DNA of 22,134 nt from an uncultured Muribaculaceae bacterium (GTDB taxonomy: Bacteria; Bacteroidota; Bacteroidia; Bacteroidales; Muribaculaceae). Within the stretch, counting starts at the first letter, position 1. Each line of letters starts with the position of its first letter. The position numbers and the translations under genes are program-made. Below the pieces are notes generated by a model. That model ran no database searches. It saw nothing but the letters and a program-made list of their open reading frames with translations, and had not been told where the DNA came from. The DNA lies in assembly GCA_904501735.1 (NCBI GenBank), contig CAJGBY010000024.1:1-22134 (forward strand), written 5' to 3'. Below are positions 1 through 12,513 of this stretch, piece by piece.

Positions 1-285
1 GGTATCGAACCAGCTGCTGCAGCTGTTGCTGTTGCTGCTCCTGCTGCTGCAGGTGCTGCTGCTGAAGAAGAAAAGAGCTCATTCGATGTAGTTCTTAAGT
101 CAGCAGGTGCTAGCAAGCTAGCTGTTGTTAAATTGGTTAAGGAACTTACAGGTCTTGGCTTGAAGGAAGCTAAGGAACTTGTAGACGGTACTCCAAGCGT
201 TGTTAAGGAAGGTCTTGCTAAGGCTGACGCTGAAGGTCTTAAGAAGCAACTTGAAGAAGCTGGCGCAGAAGTTGAACTTAAATAA
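1..285 (+). CDS. rplL: 50S ribosomal protein L7/L12, 3' part (5' end outside window)
   Basis: Ninety-four codons are visible, ending in TAA, and the start lies before the window. L7/L12 forms the flexible stalk of the large ribosomal subunit that recruits translation GTPases (EF-Tu, EF-G, IF2). The visible part begins in the Ala-rich hinge (about the first 27 residues, mostly GCT/GCA codons) and continues through the whole C-terminal domain, with the typical segments KLAVVKLVKELTGLGLKEAK and a C-terminus ending VELK. The family is usually about 120-128 residues, so roughly 30 N-terminal residues (the dimerisation domain that binds L10) are missing only because of the window edge. Its place directly before rpoB is the conserved bacterial order rplJ-rplL-rpoB-rpoC. 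Confidence 0.97.
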   Translation, partial: GIEPAAAAVAVAAPAAAGAAAEEEKSSFDVVLKSAGASKLAVVKLVKELTGLGLKEAKELVDGTPSVVKEGLAKADAEGLKKQLEEAGAEVELK

Positions 286-290
286 TATTG

Positions 291-350
291 CCTGATTCTC
301 AGGTAATTAGGTTAAGAACCATTAATAAAATAGGTTCTTAACCTTTTTGT
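291..350 (+). terminator. rplL-rpoB intergenic hairpin, probable attenuator/terminator
   Basis: A perfect 12-base-pair stem (309-320 AGGTTAAGAACC with 333-344 GGTTCTTAACCT) has a 12-base AT-rich loop and is followed by TTTTGTG. A smaller hairpin lies just before it (CCTGA 291-295, TCAGG 299-303). This has the form of a factor-independent terminator between the ribosomal-protein and polymerase genes, where E. coli has a partial attenuator. No good promoter appears between it and rpoB, so rpoB-rpoC are probably transcribed by readthrough. That would set polymerase subunits below ribosomal proteins in amount. The partial-readthrough role is inferred. Confidence 0.8.
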
Positions 351-389
351 GTTATTATTTTATTTTGAGTTCACTTAATTTGATATTCA

Positions 390-4205
<3,816 letters not shown>

Positions 4206-4227
4206 TAAGAAAAAGAAGAAATAATAT

Positions 4228-7200
4228 ATGGCTTTTAGAAAAGATAACAAGGTAAGAAATAGCTTCTCGAAGATTTCTATCGGTCTTGCATCACCAGATG
4301 AGATTTTGGAACAATCGAGCGGTGAGGTTTTGAAACCCGAAACCATCAACTACCGTACATATAAGCCTGAACGTGATGGCTTGTTCTGCGAGCGCATCTT
4401 CGGTCCAGTAAAGGATTATGAGTGCCATTGTGGAAAGTACAAGAGAATCCGTTATAAGGGAATCACTTGCGACCGTTGCGGTGTTGAAGTAACCGAAAAG
4501 AAGGTGCGCCGTGAGCGCATGGGTCACATTCAACTTGTGGTTCCAGTGGCTCATATTTGGTATTTCCGTTCGTTGCCAAATAAGATTGGTTATCTGTTGG
4601 GTATTCCTTCAAAGAAACTTGACGCAGTAATCTACTATGAACGCTATATCGTTATCAACCCAGGTGTAATCGAAGATGTTCAACCTCTTGACCTATTGTC
4701 GGAAGAAGAATACTTAGATATCATGGATCGTCTTCCAAAGGAAAATCAACATCTTGAAGATGGTGATCCTGACAAGTTCGTTGCAAAGATGGGTGCAGAA
4801 GCAATCTATGAATTGCTTTTGAAGATTAATCTTGACGATTTGTCGTATGAGTTGCGTCACCGCGCTAACACTGAAGGTTCACAACAACGCAAGACTGAAG
4901 CATTGAAGCGCTTGCAAGTTGTAGAAAGCTTCCGTGCATCAAAGCAACGCAACAAACCTGAATGGATGATTCTAAATGCAATTCCAGTGATTCCACCAGA
5001 ATTGCGTCCATTGGTACCACTTGATGGTGGTCGTTTCGCAACAAGTGACTTGAATGACTTGTATCGTCGCGTAATCATCCGCAACAATCGTTTGAAGCGC
5101 CTTATCGAAATCAAGGCTCCAGAAGTGATTTTGCGTAATGAAAAGCGAATGCTTCAAGAAGCTGTAGACTCATTGCTTGATAACTCACGCAAGTCGAGCG
5201 CAGTTAAGTCAGATGCAAACCGTCCATTGAAGTCATTGTCGGACAGCTTGAAGGGTAAGCAAGGTCGTTTCCGTCAAAACTTGCTTGGTAAGCGTGTTGA
5301 CTACTCAGCTCGTTCGGTAATTGTCGTAGGTCCTGAATTGAAGATGCACGAATGTGGTCTTCCAAAATATATGGCAGCAGAACTTTACAAGCCTTTCGTA
5401 ATCCGTAAATTGATTGAACGCGGTATCGTTAAGACTGTGAAGAGTGCTAAGAAGATTGTTGACCGTAAGGAACCAGTAGTGTGGGATATCCTTGAATATG
5501 TAATGAAGGGTCACCCAGTGCTATTGAACCGTGCTCCAACACTTCACCGTCTTGGTATTCAAGCATTCCAACCACGAATGATTGAAGGTAAGGCAATCCA
5601 ATTGCACCCACTTGCTTGTACTGCGTTCAACGCCGACTTCGACGGTGACCAGATGGCTGTTCACTTGCCACTTGGCAATGAAGCAATCGCTGAAGCACAA
5701 TTGTTGATGCTTGGCTCACACAATATCTTGAACCCAGCTAACGGTGCGCCTATTACAGTACCTTCACAAGACATGGTTCTAGGTCTTTACTATATCACTA
5801 AGCTTCGTAGAGGCGATAAGGGTGAAGGATTGGTATTCTACGGACCAGAAGAAGCAGAAATCGCTTACAATGAAGGTAAGGTAACACTTCACGCAGTGGT
5901 TTCGGTAATTGTTGACGATATCGACGCAGATGGCAACCCTGTTAAGGTGTTGAAAGAAGAAACATCAGTGGGTCGTATCTTGTTCAATGAATTTGTACCA
6001 AAGGAAATTGGTTATGTGAACGAAATCATCTCAAAGAAGTCTTTGAGAACTATCATCAGTAAGGTAATTAAGTCTTGTGGTGTGCCTCGTTCGGCTAAGT
6101 TCCTTGATGATATTAAGAACTTGGGTTATCAAATGGCGTTCAAGGGTGGTTTGTCATTCAACCTTGGTGACGTGCTAATCCCAGCTGAAAAGGAACAACT
6201 TGTAAAAGAAGGTTATGCTCAAGTAGAAGAAGTTATGGCTAACTACAGTATGGGTTTCATTACCAATACTGAACGCTACAACCAAATTATCGATATTTGG
6301 ACGCATGTTAACTCTAACTTGACCGACATCTTGATGAAGCAATTGTCGAGCGATAACCAAGGTTTCAACTCAGTATACATGATGCTTGACTCAGGTGCCC
6401 GTGGTTCTAAAGACCAGATCCGTCAGTTGTCAGGTATGCGTGGTTTGATGGCTAAACCTCAAAAGGCTGGTGCTGAAGGCGGTCAAATTATCGAAAACCC
6501 TATCTTGGCTAACTTTAAGGAAGGTCTAAGCGTGCTTGAGTACTTTATCTCAACTCACGGTGCTCGTAAGGGTCTTGCGGATACTGCGTTGAAGACAGCC
6601 GATGCTGGTTACTTGACACGTCGTCTTGTTGACGTTGCTCACGACGTTATCATCACTGAAGAAGACTGTGGTACATTGCGTGGTCTTGTATGTACAGAAG
6701 TGAAGAAGAACGAAGATGTGGTGGCTACACTTGGCGAACGCATTGCAGGTCGTATTTCGGTACACGATATTATTGATCCAATTTCAGGCGAAATCATTGT
6801 AAATAGCGGTGAAGAGATCACCGACGCAATAGCTAAGCGCATTGAAGAATCACCAATCGAAAGCGTAGAAATCCGTTCAGTGCTTACTTGTGAAGCTAAG
6901 AAGGGTGTATGTGCTAAGTGTTATGGTCGCAACCTTGCAACTAACCGTATGGTACAAAAGGGTGAAGCTGTGGGTGTGATTGCAGCACAATCAATCGGTG
7001 AACCAGGTACTCAGTTGACACTTCGTACATTCCACGTCGGTGGTGTTGCATCAAATATTGCAGCAGTATCAAATATCACATCTCGTTATGATGGTATCCT
7101 TGAAATCGACGAATTGCGTAGCGTACAAGCTGAAGGACATGAAGTAGTAGTAGGTCGTATGGCTGAAATGCGTATCCTTGAGCCTAAGACTAAGATGATT

Positions 7201-8499
7201 CTTACAACTGCAAATATCGCTTACGGTTCTAAGTTGTATAAGAAGAATGGCGATATTGTAGCTAAGGGTGACTTGATTTGTGAATGGGACCCATTCAACG
7301 CCGTAATCGTATCGGAAGTTGCTGGTAAGATTCACTTCGAAAATCTTGTTGAAGGTGTTACAGTGCGCGAAGAAATTGATGAAGCATCAGGTATTAGCGA
7401 TAAGATCATCATCGAAACAAGAGAAAAGGGCCGTGGTGTGCCTGAAGCTCAATTGCTTGATGAAAATGGTCAGCTAATCAAGACATATTCATTGCCAGTA
7501 GGCGCTCACTTGATGGTAGAAGAAGGAGCTGAATTGAAGGCTGGTGAAGCATTCGTTAAGATTCCTCGTTCAGTGGGTGGAGCTGGTGACATCACTGGTG
7601 GTCTTCCACGCGTTACTGAGTTGTTTGAAGCTCGTAACCCATCTAACCCAGCTATCGTGAGCGAAATCGATGGTGAAGTTACTTATGGCAAGATCAAGCG
7701 TGGTAATCGTGAAATCTCGGTTACATCTCGCCTTGGTGAAGTGAAGAAGTACTTGGTACCAATGTCTAAGCAAATTCTTGTACAAGAAAATGACTATGTA
7801 CGCGCTGGTACAGCATTGTCGGATGGTGCTATCACTCCAACTGATATCTTGAACATTAAGGGTCCTACTGCCGTTCAAGATTACATTGTGAACGAAGTAC
7901 AAGATGTATACCGTTTGCAAGGTGTGAAGATCAACGATAAGCACTTCGAAGTAATCGTGCGTCAAATGATGCGTAAGGTGAATGTACTTGATCCAGGAGA
8001 TACTCGCTTCCTTGAACAACAAGTTGTTGACAAGCGCGAATTCATGGATGAAAACGATCGCATCTGGGGTAAGAAGGTAGTTGTTGATGCTGGTGATTCG
8101 GCTAATGTTAAGCCAGGTCAGATTATCACAGCTCGCAAGCTTCGCGACGAAAATTCAGCATTGAAGCGTCGTGACTTGAAGCTTGTAGTGGTTCGTGATG
8201 CAGTTCCTGCAACATCAGAACAAATCCTACAAGGTATCACACGCGCTGCTCTTCAAACTTCAAGCTTCATGTCGGCTGCATCGTTCCAAGAAACTACTAA
8301 GGTTCTTAACGAAGCTGCAATCAACGGTAAGGTTGACAACCTTGAAGGTATGAAGGAAAATGTAATCTGCGGTCACTTGATTCCTGCTGGTACAGGTCTT
8401 CGTGAATACAATGCTCTTGTAGTAGCAAATCTTGAAGACATCGAACGCGCCAACTTGAAGAAAGAGTCAGATGTACTTGATGAAGAATTGGTAGGATAA
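4228..8499 (+). CDS. rpoC: DNA-directed RNA polymerase subunit beta'
   Basis: The gene encodes 1423 residues, comparable to E. coli (1407) and longer than Firmicutes forms (about 1200). The N-terminal zinc site is C66, C68, C81 and C84. The catalytic magnesium motif NADFDGDQ has D470, D472 and D474. The second zinc site is C814, C888, C895 and C898. The bridge helix lies around residues 770-805 (GLADTALKTADAGYLTRR). The trigger loop contains R933 and H936 in LTLRTFHVGG, with Leu at position 932 where E. coli has Met. About 190 residues between the trigger-loop halves fit an SI3-type insertion, which accounts for the length. It forms an operon with rpoB (22-base gap) and ends at a strong terminator, so rpoBC is the distal end of the ribosomal-protein transcript. 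Confidence 0.99.
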   Translation: MAFRKDNKVRNSFSKISIGLASPDEILEQSSGEVLKPETINYRTYKPERDGLFCERIFGPVKDYECHCGKYKRIRYKGITCDRCGVEVTEKKVRRERMGHIQLVVPVAHIWYFRSLPNKIGYLLGIPSKKLDAVIYYERYIVINPGVIEDVQPLDLLSEEEYLDIMDRLPKENQHLEDGDPDKFVAKMGAEAIYELLLKINLDDLSYELRHRANTEGSQQRKTEALKRLQVVESFRASKQRNKPEWMILNAIPVIPPELRPLVPLDGGRFATSDLNDLYRRVIIRNNRLKRLIEIKAPEVILRNEKRMLQEAVDSLLDNSRKSSAVKSDANRPLKSLSDSLKGKQGRFRQNLLGKRVDYSARSVIVVGPELKMHECGLPKYMAAELYKPFVIRKLIERGIVKTVKSAKKIVDRKEPVVWDILEYVMKGHPVLLNRAPTLHRLGIQAFQPRMIEGKAIQLHPLACTAFNADFDGDQMAVHLPLGNEAIAEAQLLMLGSHNILNPANGAPITVPSQDMVLGLYYITKLRRGDKGEGLVFYGPEEAEIAYNEGKVTLHAVVSVIVDDIDADGNPVKVLKEETSVGRILFNEFVPKEIGYVNEIISKKSLRTIISKVIKSCGVPRSAKFLDDIKNLGYQMAFKGGLSFNLGDVLIPAEKEQLVKEGYAQVEEVMANYSMGFITNTERYNQIIDIWTHVNSNLTDILMKQLSSDNQGFNSVYMMLDSGARGSKDQIRQLSGMRGLMAKPQKAGAEGGQIIENPILANFKEGLSVLEYFISTHGARKGLADTALKTADAGYLTRRLVDVAHDVIITEEDCGTLRGLVCTEVKKNEDVVATLGERIAGRISVHDIIDPISGEIIVNSGEEITDAIAKRIEESPIESVEIRSVLTCEAKKGVCAKCYGRNLATNRMVQKGEAVGVIAAQSIGEPGTQLTLRTFHVGGVASNIAAVSNITSRYDGILEIDELRSVQAEGHEVVVGRMAEMRILEPKTKMILTTANIAYGSKLYKKNGDIVAKGDLICEWDPFNAVIVSEVAGKIHFENLVEGVTVREEIDEASGISDKIIIETREKGRGVPEAQLLDENGQLIKTYSLPVGAHLMVEEGAELKAGEAFVKIPRSVGGAGDITGGLPRVTELFEARNPSNPAIVSEIDGEVTYGKIKRGNREISVTSRLGEVKKYLVPMSKQILVQENDYVRAGTALSDGAITPTDILNIKGPTAVQDYIVNEVQDVYRLQGVKINDKHFEVIVRQMMRKVNVLDPGDTRFLEQQVVDKREFMDENDRIWGKKVVVDAGDSANVKPGQIITARKLRDENSALKRRDLKLVVVRDAVPATSEQILQGITRAALQTSSFMSAASFQETTKVLNEAAINGKVDNLEGMKENVICGHLIPAGTGLREYNALVVANLEDIERANLKKESDVLDEELVG

Positions 8500-8520
8500 T
8501 TAAATCTACTATAATAAAGA

Positions 8521-8562
8521 AACGAGCGATATGCCAAGTGCGTATCGCTCGTTTTGTTTTTT
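8521..8562 (+). terminator. Factor-independent terminator after rpoC
   Basis: The stem AACGAGCGATA (8521-8531) pairs with TATCGCTCGTT (8543-8553). It extends inward by about three more pairs including one G-U, and the loop is about 5 bases. TTGTTTTTTG follows directly. It lies 22 bases after the rpoC stop. On the minus strand the stem is followed by CTTTATTATAG, so it may also stop transcripts from the convergent rhodanese gene, though less well. Confidence 0.92.
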
Positions 8563-8639
8563 GTGATATAAAAAATTAATCGTTGTTGTAGTCGTATCTG
8601 AGAGCTGTAAAGGATTATTTATCTAACGAAAATGTTGTT

Positions 8640-9041
8640 TTATTTATATTCAGTCCATCCATTGTAGCCCGAATCGAGCTCAACCACTTTGTAACCATTG
8701 TTAGCCAATTTTTCAGAAGCTGTTTTGCTTCGTCGTCCGCTACGGCAGTACACTGCTATAGTTTTTTCCTTTACGAGTGTGGAATTGGCGATTGAATCGA
8801 AGTCGTCGCGTTTCACATCAATGTTGATAGCACGGTCGATGTGTCCGTCGGCATATTCTTGGGCAGTGCGCACATCCAATAGGATAACACCAGTGGTGTC
8901 GCAAATAATGCTATCGAATTTTTCAACGCTAACCGATTCGAAAGTAGCTTGTTGTAAGGAATTTTCGTGAGATTTACTTTCGGCTTGAGTGCAGCTAAAC
9001 AATGCTGTTGCGAGTAAAATGGTAATAAAAAGAGGTTTCAT
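8640..9041 (-). CDS. Rhodanese-like domain lipoprotein
   Basis: This 133-residue protein has a lipoprotein signal peptide (residues 1-16, lipobox LFSC, lipidated Cys17) followed by a single rhodanese domain (about 35-133). The CH2A-like motif LLDVRTAQEYADGHI (54-68) and the active-site loop CRSGRR starting at Cys99 are intact, so sulfur-transferase or related thiol chemistry in the envelope is plausible. The substrate is unknown. The residues after Cys17 (TQAES) lack the acidic run used for surface export in Bacteroidota, so it probably faces the periplasm. It is a single gene, convergent with rpoC and divergent from the B12 operon. The ATG at 9041 sits about 20 bases downstream of a -7 box, so the leader would be very short. 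Confidence 0.93.
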   Translation of the reverse strand: MKPLFITILLATALFSCTQAESKSHENSLQQATFESVSVEKFDSIICDTTGVILLDVRTAQEYADGHIDRAINIDVKRDDFDSIANSTLVKEKTIAVYCRSGRRSKTASEKLANNGYKVVELDSGYNGWTEYK

Positions 9042-9064
9042 ATAGTATAGAATTAAATTTTACG

Positions 9065-9072
9065 CAAAGATA
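9065..9072 (-). promoter_or_regulatory. Probable -7 element for the rhodanese gene
   Basis: Read on the minus strand the bases are TATCTTTG, a full match to the Bacteroidota -7 pattern TAnnTTTG, about 24 bases upstream of the rhodanese ATG. No TTTG is present at the expected -33 distance (the facing region is A/T-rich), so this is a half-site assignment. Confidence 0.5.
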
Positions 9073-9090
9073 TATTTTTTTTTGTAATTA

Positions 9091-9121
9091 TTTGCGGTTA
9101 GAGAAAAAAGTCTTACCTTTG
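9091..9121 (+). promoter_or_regulatory. Promoter of the cobalamin riboswitch/btuB operon
   Basis: The -33 element TTTG (9091-9094) is followed by exactly 19 bases and then the -7 element TACCTTTG (9114-9121), matching the Bacteroidota sigma-ABfr consensus. Transcription should begin around 9126-9130, just before the conserved riboswitch core, and the position fits very well. Confidence 0.85.
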
Positions 9122-9125
9122 CGAC

Positions 9126-9300
9126 AGATATGGTGTCGCGAGGCAAAGAATCTAAGCCGAGCGATGAAAAGGGAATCAGGTGAAAATCCTGAACAGAATC
9201 CGCTGCTGTAATCTCCGCAAAAGGGTTTGCTTCAGTCTTAAGATCACTGGACGAGAGTCTGGGAAGATCGAAGCAAATGGAGAAAGTCAGAAGACCTGCC
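9126..9300 (+). ncRNA. Cobalamin (adenosylcobalamin-type) riboswitch
   Basis: The RNA has the conserved cobalamin aptamer elements in order. The 5' GGTGTC is at 9132-9137. The core AAAAGGGAAT starts at 9167, followed by GGTGAAAATCC (9179-9189), ACAGAATCCGCTGCTGT (9193-9209), a TCACTGG segment near 9244 and GGGAAG near 9261. The B12 box AAGTCAGAAGACCTGCC ends at 9300. It sits between a consensus promoter and a TonB-dependent receptor gene. By family knowledge it senses intracellular cobalamin and represses the downstream operon. No U-rich terminator hairpin lies between it and the start codon, so control is more likely at translation than at transcription (inference). Confidence 0.96.
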
Positions 9301-9320
9301 AAATCGATTTAATGTTTAAC

Positions 9321-9340
9321 GGCTTTCGGTAATTAGAGCC
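9321..9340 (+). promoter_or_regulatory. Possible expression-platform hairpin between riboswitch and btuB
   Basis: GGCTTT (9321-9326) can pair with AGAGCC (9335-9340), including one G-U pair, across an 8-base loop. It lies 14 bases before the btuB ATG and has no following U-run. It could belong to a switch that exposes or hides the translation start. The alternative pairing with the aptamer has not been worked out. Confidence 0.4.
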
Positions 9341-9354
9341 TAAAACGACCAAAA

Positions 9355-11367
9355 ATGTTACACAAAAAAATTCTCCATGCCATAGGAGTAATAGTGGCAA
9401 TGATAACATCAGTGGGTGAAGTTTCGGCTAATGAAGTTGAGACGGCTGATTCTATTGCTACACAGCACTTGAATAATGTGACTGTTACGGCTGTGAAATC
9501 GAAGGCGAAAGTATCCACTACAACATCGGTGCAGATGCTTTCGGGAGAGGATTTGCGTAGTCTTGGTGTTCAGAATGCTGGTGATGCTGTGAAACACTTT
9601 GCTGGTTCTAATGTGCGCGATTATGGTGGCATAGGAGGGTTGAAAACGGTGTCGGTGCGCAATCTTGGTGCTGCTCACACTGCAGTGAGCTATGATGGCG
9701 TGGCAGTGAGCAATTGCCAAGCTGGACAGATAGATGTGGGCCGTTTCTCGCTTGATAATGTGTCGTCGCTATCGCTTGCAGTGGGGCATGATGACGACCT
9801 TTTGCAGTCGGCAAGGCTATATGCTTCGGCTGGGGTGGTGAAGATTGAAAGCGAGAAGCCAGTTTTCGGTAAAAGCAATCATAGTAGCGAATTGAAGTTG
9901 AGTGGTGGCTCTTTCGGTTATGTGTCGCCTTCGATTCGTCATTGGCAGAAGTTGGGCGAGGCTACAAGTGTAGTGGTGAATGCCAATTATCTGCGTGCCG
10001 ATGGTCAATATCCATTTGTGCTTGAAAATGGAAAGCTAACGAGCGTGGAAAAACGCAAGAATTCGGATATCAAATCGTATCAAGGTGAAGTGAATGTGTA
10101 TCATTCGTTCAACGAAAGTGATGAATTGCGTGTAAAGGCATATTATTTTGCTTCGGTGCGAGGTTTGCCAGGTAGTGTGATACTTTACAACAACGACTCC
10201 GATGAGCGATTGTGGGACGATAATTTTTTTGCACAAGCTCGATATAAAAAGCAATTTTCGCCTAAATGGACTCTTCAAGTGCAAGGCAAATATAATTATT
10301 CTTGGAATAAGTATGTCGATGAGGGGGTTGAGTATGTGGGCGGAAAGCAAATTGATGCCAATAGGCAGAATGAGTATTATGTGTCGGCATCGGTGGTGTA
10401 TAAGCCTACGAGCGATATTGATGTATCGTTGGCTCAAGATGGGGCTATCAATGACTTGCATACGAATGGCGTGAATAGTCCAGAACCATTGCGTTACACA
10501 TCGCTTACGGCATTGAATGCGCGTTATCGCAATGCTCGCGTGAATGTGTTGGGTACATTGGTTGGTACTTATATTGTAGATGAAGTGAAAAGTGGTGTGA
10601 AGCCAGATGCTCGCAAACGCTTGACTCCTGCAGTGTCGGTGTCGTACAGATTGCTGGAAGATGAGCAATTATATGTGCGTGCGATGTATAAGAACACATT
10701 CAGAGTGCCAACATTTACCGATTTGTATTATTTGCGAGTAGGTAATACCAGTTTGCGACCAGAGAAAGCGACCGAGTACACAGGAGGAATCACTTGGAGT
10801 GGTCGTAGATTGGTGGGCTTGGAACACTTGACTCTTACTGTCGACGGATATTTCAATAGAGTGAGCGATAAGATTATAGCTTTCCCAAGTACATATGTGT
10901 GGAAAATGCAGAATTATGGTAAAGTGAATATCTTTGGAATAGATGCAACTTTGTCGACAAGCACAAAAATTAACGACAAAGTGAGTGTTGCACTTTCGGC
11001 AAATTATTCGTGGCAAAATGCAATAGATTTAACCAATAAAGATGCTAAAAACTATAAGCACCAGTTGCCTTATACGCCTGAGCATAGTGGAAATGCATCG
11101 GTCGTGGTGGAAATGCCATGGGTAAATGTAGGATATAGTGTGGCTGCTGTGGGTAAGCGTTATTATTTGGCGCAAAACATAGCTGCAAACGAGATAGATG
11201 GGTATTGCGAGCACACAGCAACCTTGTGGCGTGAGTTTAAAATCAAAAAAATTTCGCTAAGAGTGCAAGCCGAGGTAATCAATCTCACCGATGCGCAATA
11301 TGATGTGATAAAGTATTATCCGATGCCAGGTCGTTCTTGGCGATTGACAGGAATATTCAAATTTTAA
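9355..11367 (+). CDS. btuB: TonB-dependent outer-membrane receptor, BtuB-like (cobalamin/corrinoid)
   Basis: This 670-residue protein has an N-terminal signal peptide (about 1-25, ending VSA), a plug domain (about 45-170; LSGEDLRSLGVQNAGDAVK, then SVRNLGAAHTAVSYDGVAVS), and a 22-strand-type barrel ending in the outer-membrane signature RLTGIFKF with a terminal Phe. It lacks the extra N-terminal carboxypeptidase-like domain of SusC receptors, and its length fits BtuB (about 600-700). Substrate is assigned from context: a cobalamin riboswitch lies directly upstream and a BtuG-like lipoprotein follows after 8 bases. It would import B12 or related corrinoids across the outer membrane using TonB energy. 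The sequence alone would only support a generic TonB-dependent receptor. Confidence 0.93.
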   Translation: MLHKKILHAIGVIVAMITSVGEVSANEVETADSIATQHLNNVTVTAVKSKAKVSTTTSVQMLSGEDLRSLGVQNAGDAVKHFAGSNVRDYGGIGGLKTVSVRNLGAAHTAVSYDGVAVSNCQAGQIDVGRFSLDNVSSLSLAVGHDDDLLQSARLYASAGVVKIESEKPVFGKSNHSSELKLSGGSFGYVSPSIRHWQKLGEATSVVVNANYLRADGQYPFVLENGKLTSVEKRKNSDIKSYQGEVNVYHSFNESDELRVKAYYFASVRGLPGSVILYNNDSDERLWDDNFFAQARYKKQFSPKWTLQVQGKYNYSWNKYVDEGVEYVGGKQIDANRQNEYYVSASVVYKPTSDIDVSLAQDGAINDLHTNGVNSPEPLRYTSLTALNARYRNARVNVLGTLVGTYIVDEVKSGVKPDARKRLTPAVSVSYRLLEDEQLYVRAMYKNTFRVPTFTDLYYLRVGNTSLRPEKATEYTGGITWSGRRLVGLEHLTLTVDGYFNRVSDKIIAFPSTYVWKMQNYGKVNIFGIDATLSTSTKINDKVSVALSANYSWQNAIDLTNKDAKNYKHQLPYTPEHSGNASVVVEMPWVNVGYSVAAVGKRYYLAQNIAANEIDGYCEHTATLWREFKIKKISLRVQAEVINLTDAQYDVIKYYPMPGRSWRLTGIFKF

Positions 11368-11375
11368 AACGATAA

Positions 11376-12485
11376 ATGATCATGAACATGAAAAAGTACT
11401 TATGGGCAGTGGTGGCTTTGCTATTAGGAAGCGTTACACTGGTGTCGTGTGAAGAAGTGGACGGACCTGGCACTGCTAATCCAGACAATGTGATAAAGGC
11501 TTCGCGTTACGCATTTATTATGTACGAAGGTGCGTGGGGAGGCAATAATGCAGGCGTTTCGTATCTTCCTCTTGTGGGTGCTGGCGATATGGTGAGCGAC
11601 ATCTACTTGGCGAAGAATAATGCTAAGATGGGCGACCTTGCTAATGATATGATAGAATACAACGACCAAGTGTATGTGGTGCTTAATGGTTCGAAGTATG
11701 TGGCTCGCCTTGATGAGCGTGCTGTAGAGAAGGCTCGTTATACAGTGTCGGCTAACGAAGGAACACCACGATATATGGATGCTGAGGATGGTTATCTGTA
11801 TGTGACTCATCATGGTGGAACAGTGGGTAAACTCAATGCTACTACACTTGTGAGAGAGGCTGTATATAATGGTGGTGACAATCTCGAAGGTATACTTGAA
11901 GAGGATGGTAAACTATATGTAGCTAATTCATTTAAGGTTGATGGCTCGGGCAATTATGTGTATAATAAAGAAGTGCTTGTGATTGATGCTAAGACAATGA
12001 AGCAAGTGGGCTCAATTGCTGTGGTTGAAAATCCCAACTTAATATATGAGATTGACGATAAGATATATGTTATCTCAAGTGGTAACTATGCCGATGTGCA
12101 ACCAACATTGCAAGTGATTGATACAAAAAATATGACAGCTAAGTCGATTACAAGTGCTGATAAAATTACTGAAGGTAACAATGGGTTGATTTATGGTGTG
12201 CGCTCAAGTTATGATGCAAGTTGGAATTTGCAAAACGAGTTCTTCACTTACAATCCAAAGACAGGAGTGGTGAATGATCAATCATTCTTGGTTGATGCTC
12301 CAAGCAGTATTGCAACAGCAGCTATCTATATGTTTGTAGTAGATGATGAAACAGGCGATATATATGTGGGAACAAGTGATTATGTAACTACAGGCACAAT
12401 ATATCGTTTCGATCGAAGCGGAAAATTGATAAGCTCGTTTGATGCGGGTGGAATCAATCCTAAAAAGATGATATTTATAGATTGA
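11376..12485 (+). CDS. btuG: Surface lipoprotein beta-propeller, BtuG-like corrinoid-binding protein
   Basis: This 369-residue protein has a lipoprotein signal ending in the lipobox LVSC (Cys25), followed by acidic residues (EEVDG). That resembles the Bacteroidota signal for surface display. The rest is a run of about 40-45-residue repeats of the type KLYVANS...VLVIDAKT..., typical of YncE/DUF5074 beta-propellers, ending GGINPKKMIFID. In Bacteroides, BtuG proteins are such propellers. They cap BtuB and bind B12 extremely tightly at the cell surface, and they are encoded next to btuB under a cobalamin riboswitch, exactly as here. Three in-frame ATGs (11376, 11382, 11388) precede the signal. 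The third gives the cleanest signal peptide (MKKYLW). The stop precedes a strong terminator, making this a two-gene operon. Confidence 0.85.
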   Translation: MIMNMKKYLWAVVALLLGSVTLVSCEEVDGPGTANPDNVIKASRYAFIMYEGAWGGNNAGVSYLPLVGAGDMVSDIYLAKNNAKMGDLANDMIEYNDQVYVVLNGSKYVARLDERAVEKARYTVSANEGTPRYMDAEDGYLYVTHHGGTVGKLNATTLVREAVYNGGDNLEGILEEDGKLYVANSFKVDGSGNYVYNKEVLVIDAKTMKQVGSIAVVENPNLIYEIDDKIYVISSGNYADVQPTLQVIDTKNMTAKSITSADKITEGNNGLIYGVRSSYDASWNLQNEFFTYNPKTGVVNDQSFLVDAPSSIATAAIYMFVVDDETGDIYVGTSDYVTTGTIYRFDRSGKLISSFDAGGINPKKMIFID

Positions 12486-12513
12486 AAATTGATTGAATCT
12501 GACTATAACTTTT

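Noticed and set aside
1..70. GCT/GCA-rich trinucleotide run resembling a microsatellite
   Set aside because: It encodes the normal Ala-rich hinge of L7/L12 in frame and needs no other explanation.
376..382. TAATTTG upstream of rpoB as a promoter -7 box
   Set aside because: It is one base short of TAnnTTTG, has no suitable -33 element, and would place the RNA start at or next to the start codon.
7570..8022. 150-codon open frame on the minus strand inside rpoC
   Set aside because: It is an antisense shadow of conserved beta' sequence with no recognisable motif.
10036..10668. 210-codon open frame on the minus strand inside btuB
   Set aside because: It is antisense to a clear receptor gene, has a composition rich in His, Ile and Arg without domains, and arises from codon bias of the real gene.
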